From the NCBI GenBank assembly GCA_021824145.1, contig JAKALM010000017.1, positions 1 to 64,000 on the forward strand: a stretch of 64,000 nt of DNA, in the 5' to 3' direction. Position numbers and translations under genes: made by a program. The first letter of the stretch is position 1. The number at the start of each line of letters is the position of its first letter. Of this stretch, positions 26,556-34,557 are shown piece after piece. The notes under the pieces were generated by a model. That model saw nothing but the letters and a program-made list of their open reading frames with translations. It did not search any database and was not told the origin of the DNA. This stretch comes from Bacteroidota bacterium (GTDB taxonomy: Bacteria > Bacteroidota > Ignavibacteria > Ignavibacteriales > Ignavibacteriaceae).

Positions 26556-27692
26556 ATGTTAAATCTTTTATCAAGAATTATTTCGCCAAATGAAATTGTA
26601 CTTAAAAAAGGCAGCTTAATTAGATTAAAATATTTGGAAGGTAAGAAAACTATAATTGTTTTAGGCCAAAGTTCTTTTGAAGCAACAGAAAATTTTCAAA
26701 AAGTTAAAACATTTTTATCTGCTTCAAAGCTTGAAGTTGATATTATTAAACTACCTTCTGGTGATCCTACTTTTGATTCTGTTAATAAATTGTTGAATCA
26801 TTTTCATGTTTATAATCCAGATATTATTCTTGGTATTGGAGGTGGGTCGGTTCTCGATACTGTAAAAATTGCTCGACTTCTTTTTGAAAATAATGAAAAT
26901 ATTATCCAAAATATTTCTCAAAATTTTTCATTTAAAAACTCAATAAGAAAGACACAACTTATTTTAATTCCTACGACATGCGGTTCGGGATCAGAAGTAA
27001 GCTCGGTTGTTGTTCTTAAAGAAAATGAATCTTCAAAAAAAATTACTTTTGTGTCGCATTCATTCATTCCGGATATTGTAATTTTAGATCCGTCAGTATT
27101 AATTTCTCTTCCAATAAATTTAATTGCATCAACAGCTATTGATGCCTTAACACATGCATTGGAGTCTTATTCTTCCAAATTATCAATTCCATTTAGTGAA
27201 AGCTTTGCAAAAATTGCAGCATTTGAAATTAAGAATAATTTGGAAAATGCTATAACAAATACAGATCAAATCTTAGTTAAAGAAAAATTACAAATTGCTG
27301 CACTTAATGCTGGAATTGCTCAAAATATTTCTTCAGTCGGAGCTTCACATGCAATTGCTCATGCGCTAGGTGCTTTGTTAAATATTCCGCACGGCGTTGC
27401 AAATGGAATTGTATTAAGTAAAGTTATTCAACTTAACGTTTCAGCATCACCAAAAGTTATGGAGATTCTTAATTTCATCGGATTTAATTCTGTTTTTGAA
27501 TTTGAAGTTTGGTTAACCAATATTCAGTTGAAGTCTGATATTCCAAATAAATGGGGTTTATATTTGAAAGATCAAAATAAAAATATTATTAATGAGTTAG
27601 CAATGTTAGTTTCAGAAGATGTTTGCATAAAAACGAACCCGAAAAGATTTTCGATGGAAGAAATCCAAAATATTTTACTGGAAACCAAATAA
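26556..27692 (+). CDS. Iron-type (group III) alcohol dehydrogenase
   Basis: A 378-residue iron-containing alcohol dehydrogenase family member. The nucleotide-binding motif is GIGGGSVLDTVKIA near residue 92, followed by PTTCGSGSEVSSV. The metal ligands are probably the aspartate and histidine of IDALTHALESYSS and the histidines of GASHAIAHALGALLNIPHGVANG. It would interconvert an aldehyde and an alcohol with NAD(P)H. Because LuxE-like and LuxC-like genes follow immediately, reduction of the aldehyde they produce to an alcohol is a reasonable inference. Its stop codon shares one base with the ATG of the LuxE-like gene (TAATG). Confidence 0.88.
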   Translation: MLNLLSRIISPNEIVLKKGSLIRLKYLEGKKTIIVLGQSSFEATENFQKVKTFLSASKLEVDIIKLPSGDPTFDSVNKLLNHFHVYNPDIILGIGGGSVLDTVKIARLLFENNENIIQNISQNFSFKNSIRKTQLILIPTTCGSGSEVSSVVVLKENESSKKITFVSHSFIPDIVILDPSVLISLPINLIASTAIDALTHALESYSSKLSIPFSESFAKIAAFEIKNNLENAITNTDQILVKEKLQIAALNAGIAQNISSVGASHAIAHALGALLNIPHGVANGIVLSKVIQLNVSASPKVMEILNFIGFNSVFEFEVWLTNIQLKSDIPNKWGLYLKDQNKNIINELAMLVSEDVCIKTNPKRFSMEEIQNILLETK

Positions 27693-28816
27693 TGTTTTAC
27701 GAAGAATTACTCAAGTATAAACCATTTGAGCTAAATAAAATTGAAAAAGATAAACTGCTGAAGGCATCACTAAAAGAAAGTCTTGAACATCATTTTCAAA
27801 ACTCGAAAGAATATCAAAAATATTGTAGGAAGAAAGGATTCTTACCTCCTTTCGAGAATATTAATTATGAGGACATTCCATTTTTCCCAGTAGATATATT
27901 TAAAAATTTCCATCTTTCATCAGTACCCGAAAACTCTTTGGTGAGAACATTAAATTCAAGCGCTACTACTTCACAAACTCCTAGCAGTATTTATTTAGAT
28001 GATATTACCAGGAAAAGGCAAGTCAAAACATTAATCTGGTTATTGTCAGATTTCATCGGTAAGGAAAGAATTCCATTCTTAATTTTTGATGCTGATCCTC
28101 GTAAGAATAATTTGGATAATAAAATTACTGCAAGGAACGCTGCAATCAGAGGATTTCTTGTTGCAGCTTCTCAATCAGAATATTTTATGAATGTTGATGC
28201 AAAAAATGAACTCAAGGTAGATCTTCCAAAACTAATTAATTTTTTGGCTGAAGTAGAAAAACAAAAAACTAAAGTTATATTATTCGGATTTACTTATGTA
28301 TTATTTGCTCATGTTGCTAAACAACTTCAGCAGCAGAATATAAAATTCAATTTAGCAAATTCATTAATCATTCATATTGGCGGCTGGAAAAAACTTCAAA
28401 GTGAAGCAGTGTCGAAAAATGTTTTCAACAATACTCTCAGCTCTGTTTTTGGTGTACAGACAAATAATATTTTAGATTCCTACGGCTTTACAGAACAGCT
28501 TGGAATAATTTATATTGATTGTGAAGATGGTCTAAAAAGATGCCCACTAGTTTCAGAAATTATAATAAGAGATCCAGGTACTTTACAACAGCTTCCCGAT
28601 GGTGAACCAGGCTTAGTTGAGTTTATTTCGCCGTTGCCATTTAGTTATCCAGGATGTGCAGTTTTATTAGATGATATCGGAAGAGTTGTAACAAGAAATT
28701 CTGATTCACACGGAAGGAATGGCACAGCTTTTGAAATTTTAGGTCGAGCAAAAGAAGCTGAAGTAAGAGGATGCGGCGATATTATGGCGGAAAAAATAAT
28801 AAGTGAAGATAGATGA
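27692..28816 (+). CDS. LuxE-like acyl-protein synthetase (right arm)
   Basis: A 374-residue LuxE-family protein. It aligns with the left-arm copy: an N-terminal helix region, FFPVDIFKNF, the AMP-binding loop region LNSSATTSQTPS (weaker than usual, lacking the glycines of TSGTTG), HIGGWKKLQSEAV, SYGFTEQLGIIY and the C-terminal EVRGCGD with the acyl-accepting Cys361. The loss of glycines in the phosphate loop raises a question about its adenylation efficiency. The correct start is the ATG at 27692; an upstream in-frame start would run through the end of the dehydrogenase. It overlaps the LuxC-like gene by 4 bases (ATGA). Confidence 0.87.
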   Translation: MFYEELLKYKPFELNKIEKDKLLKASLKESLEHHFQNSKEYQKYCRKKGFLPPFENINYEDIPFFPVDIFKNFHLSSVPENSLVRTLNSSATTSQTPSSIYLDDITRKRQVKTLIWLLSDFIGKERIPFLIFDADPRKNNLDNKITARNAAIRGFLVAASQSEYFMNVDAKNELKVDLPKLINFLAEVEKQKTKVILFGFTYVLFAHVAKQLQQQNIKFNLANSLIIHIGGWKKLQSEAVSKNVFNNTLSSVFGVQTNNILDSYGFTEQLGIIYIDCEDGLKRCPLVSEIIIRDPGTLQQLPDGEPGLVEFISPLPFSYPGCAVLLDDIGRVVTRNSDSHGRNGTAFEILGRAKEAEVRGCGDIMAEKIISEDR

Positions 28817-30144
28817 AAGTTTATAATCTTTTTTCTAATGGTAAATTATATTGCAATGATGAAGAATATTTATCAAATTCTCCTCAAACAATTTCGCTTA
28901 AAGAAATATCCGAAAGAGTAAAAGTTGGCCAGGGCTATTTACGAAAAATTTCAATCGACGATATTATTACTTGTGTTGATTCAGTTCTTGAAGATTGGAG
29001 TGCAAGAGATGGTGAAATACAAAAACAGTTAGCACCACATGGATTAAATTTTTTGATTTATTGGTTTCGTGCATCTCACCTTAGACAAATAAGTGATAAC
29101 TCTCTTTTAGGAAATAGAAAAGTTGTTGATGATTTTTGTTTTATTCCTTCGAACAACTACGAAGCAATGGCAAATCCAAGAGGAATAATTGCGCATTGGC
29201 TTTCCGGAAATGTTCCGATGTTGGGAATGCTTTCTCTTATTCAAGGCATTTTAACTAAAAATGCAAACATATTAAAAGTATCCAAGGAACATTATCATTT
29301 TATACCACTGCTGTTAAATTCATTTAATAAAGTTGTTGTAAAAAATAAATCCGGAAACGAAATACTCGGTTCAGAAATAATAAAATCTGTTGCAGCAATT
29401 TATTTTGAAAGAGATGATATGGAAGCACAAAATCAGCTTTCGCAAATTGCAGATGTAAGAGTAGCTTGGGGCAATATGGAAGCGGTTGAAACAATAATGA
29501 ATTTGCCAAAACACTACGGGACAATTGATGTAATTTTTGGCCCGAGAACTTCTTTTATGGTTGTGGGCAAAGAATTTTTACAAAACGAAAAAGATGCTGA
29601 ACAGATTGCAAAGAAAGCAGCTTTGGATGGTTCTCTATTTGAACAAAGAGGATGTAATTCACCGCATACAGTTTTTGTTGAAGATGGGAATCCTGTTACA
29701 CCATTACAATTTGCCGAATTGCTTTCAATAGAGATGGAAAAATTGGAAAAGAAAATTCCTAAACAACCAATAGCTTCCGCAGATTCATTAAAGATTTTAA
29801 AATATCGAGCAGAGTACGATATTAAAGGTGAAGCATTTTATTCAAAAGGAACAGAATGGTCAGTTTTATATTCTGAAGATGACAAAGGCTTAGCTGTACC
29901 GTGCTATAACAGAACTTTATTTGTTCGTCCGGTTAAAGATATTTTAGAAGTTGCTGAATATTGTAATCATCACACTCAATCTGCCGGCGCAGCTTTATCT
30001 CCTGAAAGAAAAAAAATTTTTGCTAAAGCTGTAACTTCAAAAGGTGTTGATCGAGTACCAGAAATTGGAAATATGACACTTTACGAAATTCCTTGGGATG
30101 GAATGTTCTTAATGCATCAGTTTGTAAGATGGTGTAGATTATAA
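28813..30144 (+). CDS. LuxC-family acyl-CoA/acyl-protein reductase (right arm)
   Basis: A 443-residue LuxC-family reductase with the catalytic cysteine Cys281 in EQRGCNSPHTVFVE. Other landmarks are NPRGIIAHWLSGNVPMLG near residue 121 (the conserved region that binds the cofactor/acyl group in the family), RVAWGNMEAV and the terminal KGVDRVPEIGNM. It is a closer match to canonical LuxC than the left-arm copy, which is 30 residues shorter. Together with the LuxE-like protein it should release an aldehyde from an activated acyl group. It is the penultimate gene of the right operon. Confidence 0.9.
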   Translation: MKVYNLFSNGKLYCNDEEYLSNSPQTISLKEISERVKVGQGYLRKISIDDIITCVDSVLEDWSARDGEIQKQLAPHGLNFLIYWFRASHLRQISDNSLLGNRKVVDDFCFIPSNNYEAMANPRGIIAHWLSGNVPMLGMLSLIQGILTKNANILKVSKEHYHFIPLLLNSFNKVVVKNKSGNEILGSEIIKSVAAIYFERDDMEAQNQLSQIADVRVAWGNMEAVETIMNLPKHYGTIDVIFGPRTSFMVVGKEFLQNEKDAEQIAKKAALDGSLFEQRGCNSPHTVFVEDGNPVTPLQFAELLSIEMEKLEKKIPKQPIASADSLKILKYRAEYDIKGEAFYSKGTEWSVLYSEDDKGLAVPCYNRTLFVRPVKDILEVAEYCNHHTQSAGAALSPERKKIFAKAVTSKGVDRVPEIGNMTLYEIPWDGMFLMHQFVRWCRL

Positions 30145-30183
30145 CAAAAAATATTTTATTAATAAATTTATTTCTATAGAATT

Positions 30184-30930
30184 ATGATTACCACTGATGA
30201 ATTTGAATCAAAAAGATTTATCATTACTGGCGCCAGTTCCGGAATTGGACGGAAAATTGCTATTGATTTAGCTGCTAAAGGAAGTTCAGTTCTTGCTCTA
30301 GGAAGGAACCAAGATAAACTTCAATCTCTTAAAATTTTATATCCTGAAAAAATAGAAATTGAAGCGTTTGATATATTGGACTTTTCACAGTTAAAATTAG
30401 TAGTTGAAAAATTTTCTGAAAAAGCAAAACTTGATGGATGTGTTCATGCTGCTGGAATAAATAAATTTACTCCATTGCGTGCTTTAAATTGGAACGTTTT
30501 TGAAAAAATTATGAAGACAAATTTATATTCAGGAATTGAATTGATAAGACTGTGTGCATCAAATAAAATTTCAAATTCAGGAAGTTCAATTGTTATGATT
30601 TCATCTGTAGCTGGAATAAAAGGAGAGATGGGATTTACAGCTTATGCTTCTTCAAAAGGAGCTTTAATTAGCGCAGTAAAATGTTTGGCCTTGGAATTGA
30701 GTAATAGTAAAATTAGAGTTAACTCTATTTCGCCAGGTGTTGTAGAAACTGAATTAACAAAATCAATGGAAAGTTTTTATCCAGATGGAATTGAATCTGT
30801 TGTTAAAAAACATCCTGGCGGAATTGGTAATGTTGATGATATTTCAAATTTAGTTCAATTTCTGTTGAGCAATAAAAGCAGATGGATTACCGGTTCAAAC
30901 TATATAATTGATGGAGGGTATACAATTTAA
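30184..30930 (+). CDS. Short-chain dehydrogenase/reductase (right arm)
   Basis: A 248-residue classical SDR. It has TGASSGIGRKIAI (cofactor motif), HAAGINKFTP in place of the usual NNAG, the catalytic serine in MISSVAG, YASSK (Y-x-x-x-K) and the C-terminal ITGSNYIIDGGYT. The likely substrate is a 3-oxoacyl or other keto intermediate of the pathway. It lies 39 bases after the LuxC-like gene and converges, with a 14-base gap, with the SGNH hydrolase gene, so it closes the right operon. Confidence 0.86.
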   Translation: MITTDEFESKRFIITGASSGIGRKIAIDLAAKGSSVLALGRNQDKLQSLKILYPEKIEIEAFDILDFSQLKLVVEKFSEKAKLDGCVHAAGINKFTPLRALNWNVFEKIMKTNLYSGIELIRLCASNKISNSGSSIVMISSVAGIKGEMGFTAYASSKGALISAVKCLALELSNSKIRVNSISPGVVETELTKSMESFYPDGIESVVKKHPGGIGNVDDISNLVQFLLSNKSRWITGSNYIIDGGYTI

Positions 30931-30944
30931 TTAAACTAAAATTT

Positions 30945-32216
30945 TTATTTTGAATTATTATAAGCATCAATTAATACTTTAGCTAACATTTGTCCAATTT
31001 CTGCAGAACCAAGTTCAGAAGGATGTGCATAATCTAATACCGCTAAAGGTGGGGTAGCATTAACCCATTTAACCATTGAACCATATCCACCCATTGCTTC
31101 AAAGAAATTCCAAAAGGCTATTCCAGTTTTCGAAACAATGTCTTGTTGAATTTTTAATAATTGTGGAACCCGTGGATCAGTGATAAAACTTGTACCTTTT
31201 TTAATACTTTTGTCTGCAACCCCCATTAGTAAAATACTAGCTTGCGGGAAATCTTTTTTTAAATTTTCAATTACTTTTATCATTTGGTTTTCATACCATT
31301 TATCAGAATTTGAGTTATAGGTACCTTGATAAATGCCAAAAGTTAAAATCAATAGTTTGTAGTTTAAGAAACTGTCGAATTGTTTAATGTTAGATTCAGA
31401 AATATTTTGAAATCCAAGTCCTGTATTCATCGGCCAAGCAAAATTATCAACATAAATTCCATTACCATTTTCTAAGCTGACTCCATAAAAATATGCTTGA
31501 TCAGGTTGTGTAGTTGAAATTTTAATTGAATTTGAAACCCCCGATGGGGCATAAAGTTTTAGTTCATGTATTTCATTACCCGTTAAAAGATTCGAATTTT
31601 GTTTCACGCCATCATTAAATGAATATATAATACTTGAATTCTTTGCATTGCTATAATATAATTTTACGCAACTGAAATTATTTAAATATCCGTGCCAACC
31701 AGTTGCAACATATTTTACCCAACTAATACCTTGAGGAATGTATACATAACCACTTATTCCAAGCGGAATATTATTTGGATTATTACTTAAAACTGATAAT
31801 GATTTCCAATTATCTGAAAAGGATTGTCTTGTTGTAGTTCTGAACATAATATCAGGAGAAGTAATAGACATAAAACCAACCGCGCTGCCTCCAAATTTTT
31901 TTTGCAGATCTTCTCTTAAACTTGATGTTATCATATCTCCTTCTAATCCCGAATCGCCAAAATGAGCTATTCGTACTGCATGGCCTTTTGTCTGTTTAAG
32001 AGCATCAAAAAAATATTTCATTTGAGAAAGATTTCCTGTTAATTTAATTTCTTTAATTATTGGCACTTCTTGCTTAGGTAGTGATGTGCATTCTAAATTA
32101 ATTTTGTGGCCAATTCTTGAAATCACTTTGCTTGCTATAAGATTAGTAGTTATTATTACCAGACTAATAGTTAATACGATTATAAAAAAATAATTATGAT
32201 TTTTTTCCTTTTGCAA
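30945..32216 (-). CDS. Membrane-anchored SGNH/GDSL-like hydrolase
   Basis: A 423-residue protein with an N-terminal membrane anchor (about residues 9-28) and an SGNH-hydrolase-like domain outside the cytoplasm. The first block is HFGDSGLEGDMI with the nucleophile serine, LLILTFGIYQGTYNS may be the Asn/Gly block, and DYAHPSELG carries the D-x-x-H pair. Such enzymes are esterases or, in AlgX/PatB-like relatives, O-acetyltransferases or acetylesterases acting on exopolymers. In this cluster it may add or remove an acyl decoration at the cell surface. It is transcribed leftwards, downstream of a GNAT gene. Confidence 0.75.
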   Translation of the reverse strand: MQKEKNHNYFFIIVLTISLVIITTNLIASKVISRIGHKINLECTSLPKQEVPIIKEIKLTGNLSQMKYFFDALKQTKGHAVRIAHFGDSGLEGDMITSSLREDLQKKFGGSAVGFMSITSPDIMFRTTTRQSFSDNWKSLSVLSNNPNNIPLGISGYVYIPQGISWVKYVATGWHGYLNNFSCVKLYYSNAKNSSIIYSFNDGVKQNSNLLTGNEIHELKLYAPSGVSNSIKISTTQPDQAYFYGVSLENGNGIYVDNFAWPMNTGLGFQNISESNIKQFDSFLNYKLLILTFGIYQGTYNSNSDKWYENQMIKVIENLKKDFPQASILLMGVADKSIKKGTSFITDPRVPQLLKIQQDIVSKTGIAFWNFFEAMGGYGSMVKWVNATPPLAVLDYAHPSELGSAEIGQMLAKVLIDAYNNSK

Positions 32217-32283
32217 TTTGAATTATTTCCTTTTTTTTTGAATTAAACTGTTACTAAATAACTATTAAAATTTAATTCTGGAT

Positions 32284-32970
32284 TTAAAAATTATAAATTT
32301 CGTTCATCCTTTTTTTATCCATTTCAAGTAGAACTTTTTCTGTATATGGAAAAATCTTTTTTATTTCTTCTTTATCCGAAAATTTTATTTCAGCAATTTT
32401 AAATCCTAACTTTTCTGCAGCATTTACTGATTTAAAATTCTTCTGAAAACATATACCCTGTGTTTTGGGGATTGATTTATTATTATTGTAATGTTTTTTT
32501 ATACTTTCAGTCATTAATCTTGTATAAATTCCTTTTCGTCTATATTCTTCTTTTACATAACCATATTCAAATTGAATTGCTCCTACTTCTCTTTTAAAAC
32601 TTACTTCTTTTGTAATTTTAAAATTTGAAAGGACCTCCTGGATTTTTTCTCTTTTTAAATAATTAAGTAAAATATTACTATAGAGAATATAGCTTGAAAC
32701 TCCTACAGCCCCTTCAACCCACGATCCTAAAGCTCCAACTTGAACTCCGTTAATTTCAGCAATTAAGAAACCGGAAAGGCTGTATTCCTGACCTTCTATA
32801 TTTTCTTCCAAAATATTTTTTAAAATACTTTTGTATTCTTCTTCAGAGATGTTTAAAATATTACAAGCGCTAATTACTGAAGTTCCACCCTTGTCGGCTT
32901 CAATAATTGTTTCGATAATAAAATCAATATCTTGAAATGCTGCTTGTCGGATTAAAAGATTTTCTATCAT
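32284..32970 (-). CDS. GNAT acyltransferase, paralogue 4
   Basis: A 228-residue GNAT-fold protein clearly related to the three tandem copies at 20972-23183: MIENLLIRQAAFQDIDFIIETIIEA is the matching N-terminus (given only as a landmark for the first residues), followed by ISACNILNISEEEY, YSLSGFLIAEINGVQVGALGSW, the acyl-CoA loop KEEYRRKGIY near residue 150 and IFPYTEKVLLEMD. It lies 12 kb away, next to the two DltA-like adenylation genes (3-base gap). One copy per sub-cluster suggests each pairs with a different donor or acceptor. Confidence 0.83.
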   Translation of the reverse strand: MIENLLIRQAAFQDIDFIIETIIEADKGGTSVISACNILNISEEEYKSILKNILEENIEGQEYSLSGFLIAEINGVQVGALGSWVEGAVGVSSYILYSNILLNYLKREKIQEVLSNFKITKEVSFKREVGAIQFEYGYVKEEYRRKGIYTRLMTESIKKHYNNNKSIPKTQGICFQKNFKSVNAAEKLGFKIAEIKFSDKEEIKKIFPYTEKVLLEMDKKRMNEIYNF

Positions 32971-32973
32971 ATT

Positions 32974-34485
32974 TTACTTCTCTTCATTTGCTGCAATTTT
33001 TATTAAAGATTTTCTATCAACTTTTCCATTAGAATTTAATGGAAGCTCTGATATAGATGTTATTTTATATGGAATCATATAATGAGGAATTTTACTTCCC
33101 AAATATTGTGTTATTTCATTTAGATTGCCAGAATAATTTTGAATAAACACATAAATCAAATTATTTCCAGGACTTTTTTCAACTGGAACTGCATAAACAT
33201 TCGGTACTTTTGTAAAAATACTTATATGATGTTCAATCTCACCTAGTTCATTTCGGAATCCTTGTACCTTTATCTGATTATCTTTTCTTCCACAGTACAT
33301 AAAATCACCATCTTCGTCAACAAATGAAATATCGCCTGTTCTGTAAAATCTTTTTGAAATTGAATTTTCATTTATTACAAAAAACGATTCTTTATTTTTC
33401 CCTGGATTATTTATATATCCTTCAGTCAGTTGTTTTCCTGATAGGCACAATTCGTTCTTGCTGTTGTCTAAAATAATTCTATTTCCTTCGTCAATTATTT
33501 TTGCTTCCATATTGTGAATTGGTTTTCCAATACAAACTGTGCCGTTATAATTTTTAATTTTTGATTTATCTTTGGGAAGAGAATAAGAGAGACAAAATAT
33601 TGTTGCTTCTGTTGGGCCATAAACATTTTGAACTTCTGCATTTGGGACGCAACTCAACCACTCTTTAGCAAGTTCCAAATTCAATGCTTCACCGCAGAAT
33701 AGAGAGTACCTCATGCTATTTAGTTTAATTTCGTTAAAATATGGTTGCAAATAGCTGAGGATTGATGGAACCATTAATGCGAATGTTATTTTATCTTCTT
33801 CCAGTGTGCAATATATTGAAGAAAATTTTATTCCATTTTCAGGAATTGTGTAAACGCAGGCGCCAACACATAATGGAATAAAGTAACACATTATTGAAAG
33901 ATCAAAAGTCATTTCAAACATCTGCAGAAATCTATCCTTAAAATCTATTTTATAATCTAAATTAAAAAAAGAATTAACAAATGAGTTAAGATTTTTATAA
34001 GATAGCTTTACTCCTTTTGGTACGCCAGTGCTGCCAGACGTAAACAAAACATAAGCGAAATTATTTTCGTCAATTACGGGAACTTCTAAATTAATTTTAG
34101 TTACAGGTAAGTTTTTAGAGTTGACAATTTTTATTTTTTCTTCGTTAGCTAGTTCTCGATAATTTCTGTTATCTGCACTATCTAAAATTATTTTTAATCC
34201 AGATTGTTTTATAATAGAAATATTTCTTTCCAATGGGTGAGAAGGATTTATTGGAACAAATCCTTTGCCCGCATACAAAATTCCAAAAACCGAACAATAA
34301 CTCTCAAAGTCATCATTAGTCATAATCCCAATTAATTTTTCTGAATCGTCTATATCATTTTCCAGAAAAAATCTTATTTTCGACACTGTTTTTGCAAATT
34401 CTAAATATGTATAGAATTTATTATTAATATGGAAAGCATTCCTATTTAAATAGCTGAGTACACTATCTCTAATTTTAGTTAGCAT
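32974..34485 (-). CDS. Stand-alone amino-acid-type adenylation enzyme (DltA/NRPS A-like), copy 1
   Basis: A 503-residue adenylation enzyme of the DltA/NRPS A-domain type, without a fused carrier or condensation domain. Motifs: FTSGSTGVPKGVKLSYKN (A3), NVYGPTEATIF (A5), YRTGD (A7), CGRKDNQIKVQGFRNELGEIE (split here: CGRKDNQIKVQ then GFRNELGEIE, A8) and LNSNGKVDRKSL with the A10 lysine. It should activate an amino acid or similar small acid and load it on a carrier protein in trans. It is a tandem paralogue of 34558-36075. The specificity pocket was not decoded. Confidence 0.87.
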   Translation of the reverse strand: MLTKIRDSVLSYLNRNAFHINNKFYTYLEFAKTVSKIRFFLENDIDDSEKLIGIMTNDDFESYCSVFGILYAGKGFVPINPSHPLERNISIIKQSGLKIILDSADNRNYRELANEEKIKIVNSKNLPVTKINLEVPVIDENNFAYVLFTSGSTGVPKGVKLSYKNLNSFVNSFFNLDYKIDFKDRFLQMFEMTFDLSIMCYFIPLCVGACVYTIPENGIKFSSIYCTLEEDKITFALMVPSILSYLQPYFNEIKLNSMRYSLFCGEALNLELAKEWLSCVPNAEVQNVYGPTEATIFCLSYSLPKDKSKIKNYNGTVCIGKPIHNMEAKIIDEGNRIILDNSKNELCLSGKQLTEGYINNPGKNKESFFVINENSISKRFYRTGDISFVDEDGDFMYCGRKDNQIKVQGFRNELGEIEHHISIFTKVPNVYAVPVEKSPGNNLIYVFIQNYSGNLNEITQYLGSKIPHYMIPYKITSISELPLNSNGKVDRKSLIKIAANEEK

Positions 34486-34557
34486 ACTATTATCCTTTTT
34501 ACTTAGCCTTAATTTTATAAGGCAGAAGCGGCAATAAATTTATTTAAAAAAATATTA

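Noticed and set aside
16187-30144. Bioluminescence (lux) operon
   Set aside because: LuxC and LuxE homologues are clear, but no LuxA/LuxB luciferase or LuxD thioesterase is encoded anywhere in the window, and the neighbouring carriers, GNATs and KAS III point to another pathway.
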